From: Micractinium sp. NFX-FRZ | Taxonomy: Eukaryota > Chlorophyta > Trebouxiophyceae > Chlorellales > Chlorellaceae | Direction: 5' to 3' | NCBI GenBank assembly: GCA_029339195.1 | Contig: JAPTJF010000102.1 | Span: forward strand, 62,001 to 126,000 | Length of the DNA stretch: 64,000 nucleotides | In this document: positions 55,557 through 64,000 of the stretch, piece by piece | How the letters are laid out: each line of letters starts with the position of its first letter | Numbering within the stretch: position 1 is the stretch's first letter | The notes under the pieces: generated by a model | Database searches by the model: none | Told to the model about the DNA's origin: nothing | Seen by the model: only the letters and a program-made list of their open reading frames with translations | Translations under genes and position numbers: made by a program

Positions 55557-58500
55557 TCATTCGCTGTCCATAGATGATAAGCTGCAATGAAGCACCTGCA
55601 GCGCGTCCCTGTGCCGTCCGTCTGCGCAGTCGGGCACTGCCGACTGCAGCAGCGACAGCACTTGGTCGGCGCGCGCCACGTTGCGCCCCGCGCCCTGCCC
55701 CATTGCCGTGGCTGCACCCACCGCGTTGGCCAGAGCCATGACCGCTGGAATGCTGTGCCCCCGCGTGAAGCCCAGCACCACTGCCGCTGCAAAGGAGTCG
55801 CCGCATCCGACTGCGAGCGTGCGGGGGGGGGGGGGGGAGAGGGGGGGGGGGCAGGCAGGAGCGTGAGCGCTGGGCGGGCACAAGGGACGCCCTTCCCGCT
55901 GCTGCACTGCGCAGGTGTGGCCCCAGCTTGGGCTGCTGGCCAGACAGGGCTGCCTGCCCGCCCTACCACGTCTGGTCCAAGGTCACGCTGCCCGGAGCAG
56001 AACTGCTTCACCTTGAACTGCGTGGCACTCCGCCACGGCCACAGCAGCAGCACGCTTTACCAGGCCCCTCACCGTGCACGGCAGCACCCCATCACCACGC
56101 ACACGCGTATGCAAGCCCGGGAGAGGGCGGGCACAGCGGCCAGCAGCAGTAGGCATGCAGCTATACGGGGAGGAGGGCAACCCCTGATCGCACAGCCCGC
56201 GCACCTGTGTCCCGCACGTCGACCCGCAGCGCCTGCTGCCGGTACACCGCATCCGCCTGGCTGCGCGACGCCAGAATCGCGCCCTCCGCCCCCCGCTTGA
56301 TCACGCACCACTCGGTGCGCGCCCCCGGCCGCCCCAGCACCCACGCCGCCTGCTGCTCCGCCGCTGCCAGCCCGCCTGTCACTGCCACCGCCTCGTCTTC
56401 TGTCATCAGAACAACATCGGCTGCATCCAGCATGGCCTGCAGGGCTGCCTTGCGGGGGCCCTCAGAGAAGGTCCAAGACCGCGGGCCTGCAGGCCAGGCA
56501 GAGGGCAGTACGCAGGGGGAAAGCAGCGGTGAAGCCTGGGGCTGGCACGGGCAGGCACAGTTCGCATGGGCAGGGCGCGGTGCAAAGGGCACGTGGCACA
56601 GCGGCGCCCCTGCAACCAAACAACACACGGCGCTGGTGAGCAGTGCTGTCCCTTCCTGCAAGCAAGGTTGGACCCTCTCCTTCGGCCAAACAGCAGCAGC
56701 AACCGCTCCCTCCCTCGTGTGCTGGCCCCGCTCCCCTGCCTGGAGGCCAAGCAGCTGCGCTTCGCCCACGCACCCCCAGCTGTGGACCCCTGCATTGCCA
56801 ACCCCCGCACCACCAGCTGCATGTGTCTCACGCACCTGGGTCGAAGAACACCGCTGCGCCCGACGCTTGCGCTGTGCGCGCTGCCTGCAGCACCGCCTCC
56901 GCCGGCAGCTCATCAAACACAAACCCCTGCATGCACCGTCAGCAGGGCGGGGGATCGGCTGAGCAACACCTCCCCGCCAATGTGCAATGGCGAGCTTCAG
57001 CGGCCATGGGCACCCAGCCCCGGTGCCAGCGGGCAAGCGACAACTGTGCACAAGGGGCTAGCGCAAGGCGCCAACCTTGCGGCGCGCCCTTGAGCCCAAC
57101 AGGAACCCACACCGCCCTCACATTGATGAAGAGCGCCTCCGTGCTCTGCAGCACCTGCGCCACACCTTGCGGCAGCGGGGCGCGCGCCCCCACAAAGGGC
57201 AGCAGCGGCCAGGGCCCAAAGTCGTAGCGGCTGCAGGAGAAAGGGGGAGGTGCGGACAGGAGGAGGAAGGTGATGAGGAGAGGCCAAGTAAGGCAGGGAA
57301 GGCGGCCGGGTGGGGGGCGCAAGCAGGCCGGCACAGTCGTGCAGAGGAGGGGAGCATGCAACAAGCTGGGAGGTGAAGAGCCACCCTAAGCAGTATTCTG
57401 CAGTGTTCCTACCCTGATCCTACCCCATAGAAACCCAGCTGCCTCCCTGGCCGCACACAGCTACAGCAGCAGCCCACTTGGCCCCTACCGCACCTGCAGA
57501 AAGCGTGCTTGCCTCCAGGCGCCACCAGCACAAAGCACAGCAGCGTCTGGTCCTGTTCAGACGACAGCTCCTGCACTGCCACCGGCTCCACATTCCGCAC
57601 GCCCTCCGCCTGGGCAAGCACCAATGGCAGGCGCAGAGGAGGCAGCGGTCAGACAGCAGAAGCGGACATCAAATGGGGCACAGGCAGCAGAAGCAAGAGG
57701 TCACCAGCGGCAAGTATGCAGCCTGCCAAGGAGCTTGCCAGGATGGCACGGCCTGGCTGCTGACGTGCGGCTATCGGCCCGGCCAGTAGGGCAGCGGCGA
57801 AGCCATGCGTACACGGCGGGCCCAGCACCCAGCTGCAGCGCACCCCAGGGTCTTGCAGCAGCCCTGCCCTCACCTGCAGCACGTCCCGCATGTAGGTGCC
57901 ATAGATGTCTTGTCCCTGCAGAGCCGAGAGAACGACATGGAGCCACAACTTTAGCTGCAGCTCCCTGTGGGGGCACAGTGCCCCCGCAGTGCAGCTACTG
58001 GCTCGGCCGCACAACCTGCATCCCTGAGGAATGCATCCTTAGCTGCGGGCCCCACCTTCATGGCACCCTTCTTCACCGTCCATTGCTGGCGCCGTCATCG
58101 CCGACGGCTGCACCCAGCACCCAGCACCTGTTGCCACCTGACCCACATGCGCCCCTCCCGTGCCTGCGCTCGTGCCCCACTCACCAGATGGCCCACCGAG
58201 GCGGTGCGCAGGCCCAAACGGGAGGCTGCAATGAGGAAGTTGGTGTTCCCTGCAGTGTGCAGGCAGGCATATGATGTACAGTGGATGCCCCTTTTAGTGG
58301 GGGGCAAAGGAAGAGGTCCTTGTGAGTGCATGCAGGCCCCTGGCTGAGCAGCCTGCGGCATTACCCTGGCATGGAGTAGTGCAGTGCGAGCTCAGAACGC
58401 TGGCATTGTCAGACTGCAGGACCTACCTCCGACCTCCCACTGCTCCACCGGCGGCGGCTGCGCCGTCAGCTGCTGCAGCAGCGCCTGGCGCGTCTCGGCG

Positions 58501-59059
58501 TCGGCAGGCGGCAGCTCCCCCATCTCCACCACTATGTCCACGCACAGGTTGCTGCACCCAGGAAACCAATCCGAGCGGTGCATCACAGCAGGGAGGAGGC
58601 ATGGATGAAGGACGTGAAGTGCGGAGACTGGCCGCGAGAGGGCAGCAAACGAGCGTGGGCAGCAGGGGAGGGACAAGGCTGTCGGTTCCGGTTGACCGAG
58701 TGCCCGACTCAAAGGCAGCGCTCGCAAATTTCCTGCCGAAAGCTCACACACCCAGGGCACGCATCCATGCCACATCGCACTGCGCACCTGAGCGCCACCA
58801 CATCGAACTGCTTGCGCCGCACCCACCCCGCCAGCGCCTGGCCGGCGCTGGCGGCAGCGGCGGCGTCAGTAGAGAGTGCTGCCCGCTCCGCCTCTGGGGC
58901 AGCGCAGCACCGCACACGTCGAGAAGACGCCGTGCAACCACGGTGCTGGCTGACGGGCCGTCGACACTCGCTGCCATAATAGCTTGAGCGGCCGGCGACT
59001 GGCGGCAGGCACTGTAGCCGGGCCTGCGCCGCAGCCTGCATGTGCACTGCCAGTAGCAT
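55557..59059 (-). CDS. pfkB-family sugar/nucleoside kinase, organelle-targeted
   Basis: ATP-dependent kinase of the pfkB (ribokinase) family, closest in its motif set to the plant At5g43910-type proteins; substrate unknown. Exons 58788-59059, 58427-58551, 58185-58249, 57874-57915, 57494-57609, 57122-57230, 56836-56926, 56205-56486 and 55557-55810 give 451 residues. Residues 1-70 are Arg/Ala/Ser-rich with a hydrophobic start and look like a transit peptide. Core blocks: NLCVDIVVE near 92, GGNTNFLIAASRLGL near 132 (signature 1), HAFCSRYDF, VFFDPGPRSWTF, VVLMTEDEAVAVTG, and VGCGDSFAAAVVLG at 368-381, where Asp372 is the expected catalytic base and the Gly pair forms the anion hole. Intron 8 begins in a long poly-G/C tract on the genomic strand. 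Divergent from GPC1. Confidence 0.85.
55822..55851. repeat. Poly-G tract
   Basis: Two G-runs (about 15 and 12 G) broken by AGA in the last intron of the pfkB gene. On the transcribed strand this is a C-rich polypyrimidine tract just upstream of the final acceptor. Exact length may be uncertain in assemblies. Confidence 0.85.
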
Positions 59060-59355
59060 GGAGCTGCGAGTTGCCACCAGGCTTGCAGGCGGGTCAGCGT
59101 TACAACAATATGCGGGAGCAGAATGTTTTGGGCGTGCGATGCGGGTTGGGGCACTCTATGTGCGAAAAGGTGGCGGTCGGAACCCTTGCTCCATAGCCCG
59201 TGCACTGCAACTTTTCCGGCCCCAGCAGGCCTGCTGCGGCATGCTGGCCAGCAGTGCAGCAGGCGCATGAAAGCAAGGGGAGCCTGGTTCGAAGGGTATA
59301 CTTCTTCGATTGCCGAAATTGTGCTTGCCGATTGACCTCCGACAAGCATACTCAC
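59060..59355. promoter_or_regulatory. Divergent upstream region of pfkB kinase and GPC1
   Basis: 296 bp between divergent start codons; no specific motif recognised. Confidence 0.35.
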
Positions 59356-62300
59356 ATGGCTGCCCAGGTAAGGGCTTTCTGTGCGGAAAGGACTTGCGCC
59401 CCTCTCTGCCCTTCTTGCAACGAGTCAGGATGTTGAGTGTCAACGCAGCAGCGGTGCCGGCGCCTCTGTGCTGTTGTGTTCGGCACCCCTGCACGCCCCC
59501 GCCGCCTCCGCTGTTTCCGACCCCCTGCCCCGCTCCGCTGGTGCCCGCAGCACCGCACGCCTGACCTGCCTCCTCCCTCTGCCCGCCCCTCATGCACTTC
59601 ACCACCACTGCAGCAGGGCGCAGCGGCGGCTGCGGCGTCACCGCTCTCCCGCCAGGCCACGCTGCTCCGCCGCCTGGAGAGCGCCTCTCATGGGCTGCAG
59701 CGCCGGCTGACCCCGATGGTGGGGGCAATGGATCAGGTTATGGACGAGATGACGATCCTGCTGGACCCCGGGGCCATTGACGAGGCGCTGCAGAAGCAGG
59801 AGCCCTCAGAGGTGCGGCGGGGGCACTGATGCGGCCGGCCGCCAAGGTCGACTAGCTTCCGAGGGGAAGGGGTGTGTGGCTGGCGGCGGGGCGCGGCCCC
59901 TTGGCTGCAAGAGCCGGCCTGCTTGCAGGCACACGAAAGCAGCACAGCGCACGGGTGTGGCATGCCTTTTCTTTGTACCACTGCGCACCGTCCGAGACAT
60001 GCCCCGCACCCGGCCTCCCCGGCGCCTCGGTCTTACCCCTGCTGCAGGCGCCGGCCTCCCCGGCGTCCACCGCGGTGGCGGCGGCGCAGCAGGAGGCGCA
60101 GCTGCAGACCCTGGGGGGACGGCTGATCGACCCAACCAAGGTCATGCTGCAAGACAAGATGGCCTTTGTGGTTGGTGAGCGCTGCCTGCACACTCTGTGG
60201 CCGGATTGCATGCCGATGGCTGCCGACGGCCCAGTGGCTCGCTTGATTGCGATCAAAGGCGGCAGCCCCGCTGCCATGTCTGGTTGGGAGGCAGCATGCT
60301 GCGCCCGACGTTTTTGCGTTCATTTGGGGGTCGTGCTGAACCACAGCACTGCCTGCCTAAGGTGCAGGTGGGCCGTGGGCGTGGCATGGCAGCTGGTCGG
60401 CGACAGAGCTGCCTGTGCGTGCGCCGGACTTGCGCATTAGGTGTGTGCTGGGCTGACGCGTCATGACGCCGCTTGCCCTCATCATGCCTTCCCCCGCAGG
60501 CGTGGTCAACGTGTGCCTCACCGCCTTCTGGGTGGGCCGCTGGCCTCAGACCTACCACTACTTTTGGGGTGTCAAGGATCTGGTCCTCTTCTCCCTGCGC
60601 TTCCTCGTCTACAAGAAGCAGGGCATGCACTACATGTGGGTGCGGCGAGGATGCGGGTGCTGCAAAATATGGGTGCTGCGAGATGCGGGTGCACACTGCA
60701 TGTGGGTGCACACGACGTGTGCGTGTGCGAAATGCGCTGGCAAGGCCGGGGGCGTGAGGCGCGTGGCGCGCGCCCAGCAGCCCCCTGCTAAACACCCCTT
60801 GACCCTGCACCCCTGCCTGCGCAGGATGCTGGAGTACTGCTACACCGCCAACCTGGTGGCTTTCTACTACCTCTTCTTCTGCCCACAGAGCGCCGTGCTG
60901 CGCAGGGTGGGTGGGCGTGTGGGCGTGTGCCGGCAGCAGGATCACACGTGGCGTGGGCAGCCTGGCCCCTTGGCAGGTGGCAGATGGGCAAGTGGGGCGC
61001 AATACATCCTGCTTGCGCCAGGAAATGTGTGCCCAAGTGCTCAACATCTGGACCTGCCAGGGGGCCGCAGAGAGCTGCAGCGGTGTGGCCAGGCGTCGCG
61101 GCTTGCATCCCGCTCCGCACCCACCACCCGCTGTTACCACTGCCCACCCTGCCGCAGTTCTCTTTTGCCATCATGTCAGACCCGCTCATGTGGAGCATCG
61201 TGGCCATGCGCAACAGCCTGGGTGGGTGGCTGCAGCAGGGCTGGGGCAGCTCTGGGCGGCATGCCAGCCGGGGCGCGCCTGGTCCCTCCCCTTTGGCAGC
61301 GGACGGCGACCGCCGCACTGTCCTTGCCTTCCCCTCCCCCCTGCCTGCAGTGTTTCATGATGGAGAGAAGGTGACGACCCTGATGATGCACTCCAGCCCA
61401 GCGCTGTCGGCCTGGTGAGAGGGGCAGGTCGGGCGCCTGTTTGTGCGACGACAGGGCGCATACAAGCCGGAGGCCAGCCGCTGTTGCTGCCGCCCTCACC
61501 ACGCACGCCCACCCCCCAACCTTTGCTTCTTGCATGCACGCAAGTCTGGCACCGCGGGGCGCGCCTCACCTTAAGCCCGCAATCCCGCAGGTGCATGAGG
61601 TGGTACCCCCGCCCCGAGTGGACCGCCAGCATGGCGCCAGATCAGCTGGCCGACTGGAACAGCGCCAGCTGGCTGCAGATGGCCATCCTGCCGGCGGCCC
61701 TCAACCTCGCCTGGGTGGGTGCCTGCCCAGCACAGGGTGCATTGGCGTGGCCCATGCAGGGTGCATCAGCTCGCACCGTGCAGGGTGCACCCGTTTGGCC
61801 CGCCCCATGCCTCAGTTGACCCGCCCCATGCCTAAGCGCTGGACCCTCCTGTTGCGGCGCCCACGCCCTGTTCATTTGGTTGGTGTTCCCTTGAACCAAG
61901 CATGGCTGACATTGGGCATTAAGTGGCTTCACCACCTGTGCAGGTGGCGGTGTACTACCTGATCATCTTTGTGGCGGTGAACAAGCGCATCCAGCAGAGG
62001 GGCTACCAGAACATGTGAGGGGGCAGGGGGTGAACGAGCGCATGCAGCAGAGGGACTGTCAAAACATGTGAGGGGGCAGGGGGTGAACGAACCCATACAG
62101 CAAGGGGGCTACCAAAATGGTGTGAGGGGCAGGGGGTGAACGAGCGCATGCAGCAGAGGGACTGTCAAAACAAGTAAGGGGCAGGAAGGATGCCCGTTTT
62201 TCCTGGACATGCCGAGGGTGTGGGCAAGTGCCATGCCTGCGAGTGTGACAAAAACGGAGGAGGGACGAAGTATAAACTTGGAGGCACCAGCGCCAGCAAC

Positions 62301-63417
62301 ACATGCATCATCGCGCCTGCCCCCCTGCCAGGTTCACTGCCATGGTCACTCGCCCGTCCGCCCGGAAGAGTGCGCTGGCCAAGCTGGTGCTGTCGGTTCC
62401 GCAGCCGCTGCAGCCGCTCTTCTACCTGTGGTGGGTGGCTGGGTGGATTGATTAGGGTTTAGGGTGTTGCCACTGCGCCGCTCGTCTACCTGTGGTGGGT
62501 GGCTGGGTGGGTGGCTGGGTGGGGCAGTGTGCCCAGCTGACGCTGCCAGCACCGCAGCCGCTGCAGCCGCTCTTCTGCCTGTGGTGGGTGGCTGGGTGGG
62601 TTTGGGGTTAGTTAGGGTTTAGCGTTTTGCCACTGCGCCGCTCTTTTACCTGTGGTGGGTGGTTGGGTGGGTGGTTGGCTGATTAGTTAGGTTTTAGGGT
62701 GTTGCCACTGCGCCTCTCATCTACCTGTGGTGCGTGGCTGGGTTGCTGGGTGGGGAGGCAGTGTGTCCAGCTGACTCTGCCAGCACCGCCGCTGCTGCAG
62801 CTGTTTCCTCTACCTGTGGTGGAAGGGTGGGTGGCGGGAGAGCAAGCATGCGTGCGCATGCAGTGATGCTGTCAACAACGCAGGTGCCGCAACCCACTTG
62901 CATACCCCTTCACCCTGCACCAGCCCCCACCCTTGCATCCCGGCTCTGCCTTCCCGCAAAGCCCTGCAGCAGGCGCCTCCCTCCCCTCAGTGCCCTTCCC
63001 CTCCCCCCGTCCTGCCCCCGCAGCAGGCGCCTCCCTTCCCTCAGTGCCCTCCCCCTCCCCCTGCCCCGCCCCCGCAGCATCCACACCTTTGCATCCTGGC
63101 TCAGCCTGGTGCCCACCAAGATCTGGTTCGACTCGTACTGGGCGCACACCGCCATTGTGTGCGCCATCCTGCTGGTATCGGTGTGGAACGGAGCCACCTT
63201 CTACTTCCGGGCAAGCCGCTGCTGCTTCCGTTGCTGCCGGCCCTCTGCGTGGTGCAAAGAAGGCGGTCTGAGGTGGGTCCTGCCGGAAGCAGGTGCTAAC
63301 AAGGAAGAAGGTGCTGACAACTTATTTCTCCGCCTGCCGCAGGTGTTTGCCAAGAAGCTGATGCGGGAGGAGGCCGAGCGGCAGCAGGCAGCGACGGAGG
63401 CAAAGAAGGCGGAGTGA
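59356..63417 (+). CDS. GPC1: Glycerophosphocholine acyltransferase GPC1 (GPCAT)
   Basis: Integral membrane enzyme that acylates glycerophosphocholine with acyl-CoA to lysophosphatidylcholine, recycling phosphatidylcholine head groups, probably in the ER. Exons 59356-59367, 59617-59811, 60048-60174, 60500-60635, 60825-60906, 61158-61221, 61351-61414, 61591-61714, 61944-62014, 62332-62430, 63078-63210 and 63343-63417 give 393 residues. Exon 1 encodes only MAAQ. Conserved GPC1 blocks: DKMAFVVGVVNVCLTAF, YHYFWGVKDLVLF, KKQGMHYMMLEYCYTANLVAFYY-type segment, DPLMWSIVAMRNSLVFHDGEKVT and HSSPALSAWCMRWYP, then about four further TM segments and a charged KKLMREEAER tail. The exon 2 acceptor is a CAGCAG pair, so one extra Gln is optional. 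The last intron has a GC donor. Introns 9 and 10 contain degenerate exon-edge copies. Confidence 0.88.
62031..62180. repeat. Three tandem copies of GPC1 exon 9 end in intron 9
   Basis: Copies at about 62031-62076, 62081-62127 and 62131-62180 repeat the exon end GTGAACAAGCGCATCCAGCA plus its ACATGTGAGG donor and the following GGGGCAGGGGG. Each copy has its own donor-like GTGAGG or GTAAGG. Confidence 0.85.
62451..62701. repeat. Interstitial TTTAGGG-like telomeric motifs
   Basis: Short plant-type telomere-like stretches at 62451-62466 (ATTAGGGTTTAGGGTG), 62601-62624 and 62681-62701, between the exon-10 copies. Only one to two units each, so not a real telomere. Confidence 0.6.
62471..62825. repeat. 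Five degenerate copies of GPC1 exon 10 end in intron 10
   Basis: The exon end (about 62399-62430, CCGCTCTTCTACCTGTG followed by a GTGGGTGGCTGGG donor region) recurs near 62471, 62553, 62630, 62705 and 62782, each followed by the donor-like GTGGTGGGTGG. Spacing is about 75-90 bp. Confidence 0.85.
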
Positions 63418-63772
63418 AGGCCGGCGGCAGCTGCGGCTGGGAATGTGTTAGGGCGGCTGCGGGCAAGGCCCGCTCCACTCCCTGCCATAACCGGCCACCC
63501 AGCGCTCCTCTTGCGTGCACAGTGAACTGGCCTGCACTCGAACAGTCGGTTGGGGCAGCATATTTCGCGAGCCAAGTGTAAAGTGCGGGATTCGAGAGCC
63601 GAGGAGTCTGGGCAGTGGGGTGGGCAGTGGGGTGGGCGAGGTCCAGGACAGGCTGTGTGCGTACGGGACACTGCGGCCGCGCAGGGGCGTGGCCAGGTCA
63701 GCACATGTCTGCTCTCACGTCACCTGTCGAGCTGCATGCGCTGATCAACAAAAGGCTGTCTTGGCAATCAAA
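63418..63772. other. Convergent intergenic region with GPC1 polyadenylation signal
   Basis: 355 bp between the GPC1 stop and the minus-strand gene at the right edge. TGTAA at 63577-63581, about 160 nt after the stop, is the likely GPC1 polyadenylation signal. Two GTGGGGTGGGCAG-like units lie at about 63610-63640. Confidence 0.45.
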
Positions 63773-64000
63773 TTACTGCAAGGCCTGTAGACAGGCGGGC
63801 AGGTCCTGGAAGGGGCGCCGCTCGCTTGCCTCATGGTTGCTAGGCGGCCACCGCCACCGGACGACGGCTCCCTCAGGCATGGTGCTGAGCTGCTGCAGCT
63901 GCTCCCTGATGAGGCAGGGCTCCACAGGCAGAGGGTTTGAAGGGTGCAGGGCAGATTTGGCATTGCAGAGGGTGGGCTGGGCACCCAGCAGGAGCGCACC
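63773..64000 (-). CDS. 3' end of an unrecognised gene (partial)
   Basis: An open minus-strand frame runs from the right edge to TAA at 63773 and encodes 75 residues (GALLLGAQPT... EQLQQLSTMPEGAVVRWRWPP ... LPACLQALQ). Amino-acid composition is ordinary rather than Ala/Arg shadow-like, and the frame ends just before the putative GPC1 3' end, fitting the convergent pattern of the region. No family recognised; a splice site inside it cannot be excluded. Confidence 0.4.
   Translation of the reverse strand, partial: GALLLGAQPTLCNAKSALHPSNPLPVEPCLIREQLQQLSTMPEGAVVRWRWPPSNHEASERRPFQDLPACLQALQ

Noticed and set aside
62451..62701. Telomere or subtelomere
   Set aside because: Only one to two TTTAGGG-like units at each of three spots, within an intron of a well-conserved gene, with coding sequence on both sides.
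1..64000. CRISPR arrays, prokaryotic operons, phage, IS elements, tRNA or rRNA genes
   Set aside because: None seen. Repeats are microsatellites, exon-edge copies or the NOL11 intron repeat, without regular spacers; all recognisable genes are eukaryotic and intron-bearing.

Overview
The window is nuclear DNA from a green alga, most likely a Chlorella-like trebouxiophyte. It is very GC-rich and densely packed with intron-broken genes. Introns are short to medium (mostly 80-650 bp), usually with GTGAG/GTGCG donors and GCAG acceptors. Products include plant/algal families such as a plant-type triose-phosphate-transporter relative, GPC1 acyltransferase and hydroxyproline-rich cell-wall type sequence. 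No prokaryotic operon, phage, CRISPR or IS signal was seen. Exon models were built by eye from splice-site phase and family conservation, without transcripts; junctions are inferences, although most keep the frame exactly.

Layout, left to right: PreP presequence protease (-, cut by the left edge); complex I subunit NDUFB7 (-); mitochondrial ribosomal protein bL32m (+); TPT/DMT-family transporter (-); unrecognised 4-TM membrane protein (-); Nudix hydrolase with a transit peptide (+); an unassigned 1.6 kb; a large secreted SRCR x9 / proline-rich / PA14 protein (-); nucleolar protein NOL11 (-); ribosome-release GTPase EFL1 (+); FAM221-like cysteine-rich protein (-); CCDC77-like coiled-coil protein (+); ESCRT-II subunit VPS36 (-); unrecognised polytopic membrane protein (+); pfkB-family sugar kinase (-); GPC1 glycerophosphocholine acyltransferase (+); and the 3' end of another gene (-, cut by the right edge). 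From NOL11 onward the strand alternates at every gene, giving close head-to-head pairs. Two pairs join related functions: NOL11/EFL1 (ribosome biogenesis, 124 bp between start codons) and NDUFB7/bL32m (mitochondrial).

Three genome-scale signals stand out. (1) GC-AG introns are frequent: 9 of about 117 modelled, including all three introns of the Nudix gene. (2) Many introns hold degenerate tandem copies of the neighbouring exon edge together with its splice site (PreP, EFL1, GPC1, the polytopic protein gene), consistent with intron growth or gain by local tandem duplication; one EFL1 copy is still in frame and may be exonised. (3) A roughly 96-bp repeat occurs three times inside NOL11 introns. 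The most striking protein is the SRCR array, built from alternating A and B domains, mostly on symmetric phase-1 exons of identical 324-bp length.
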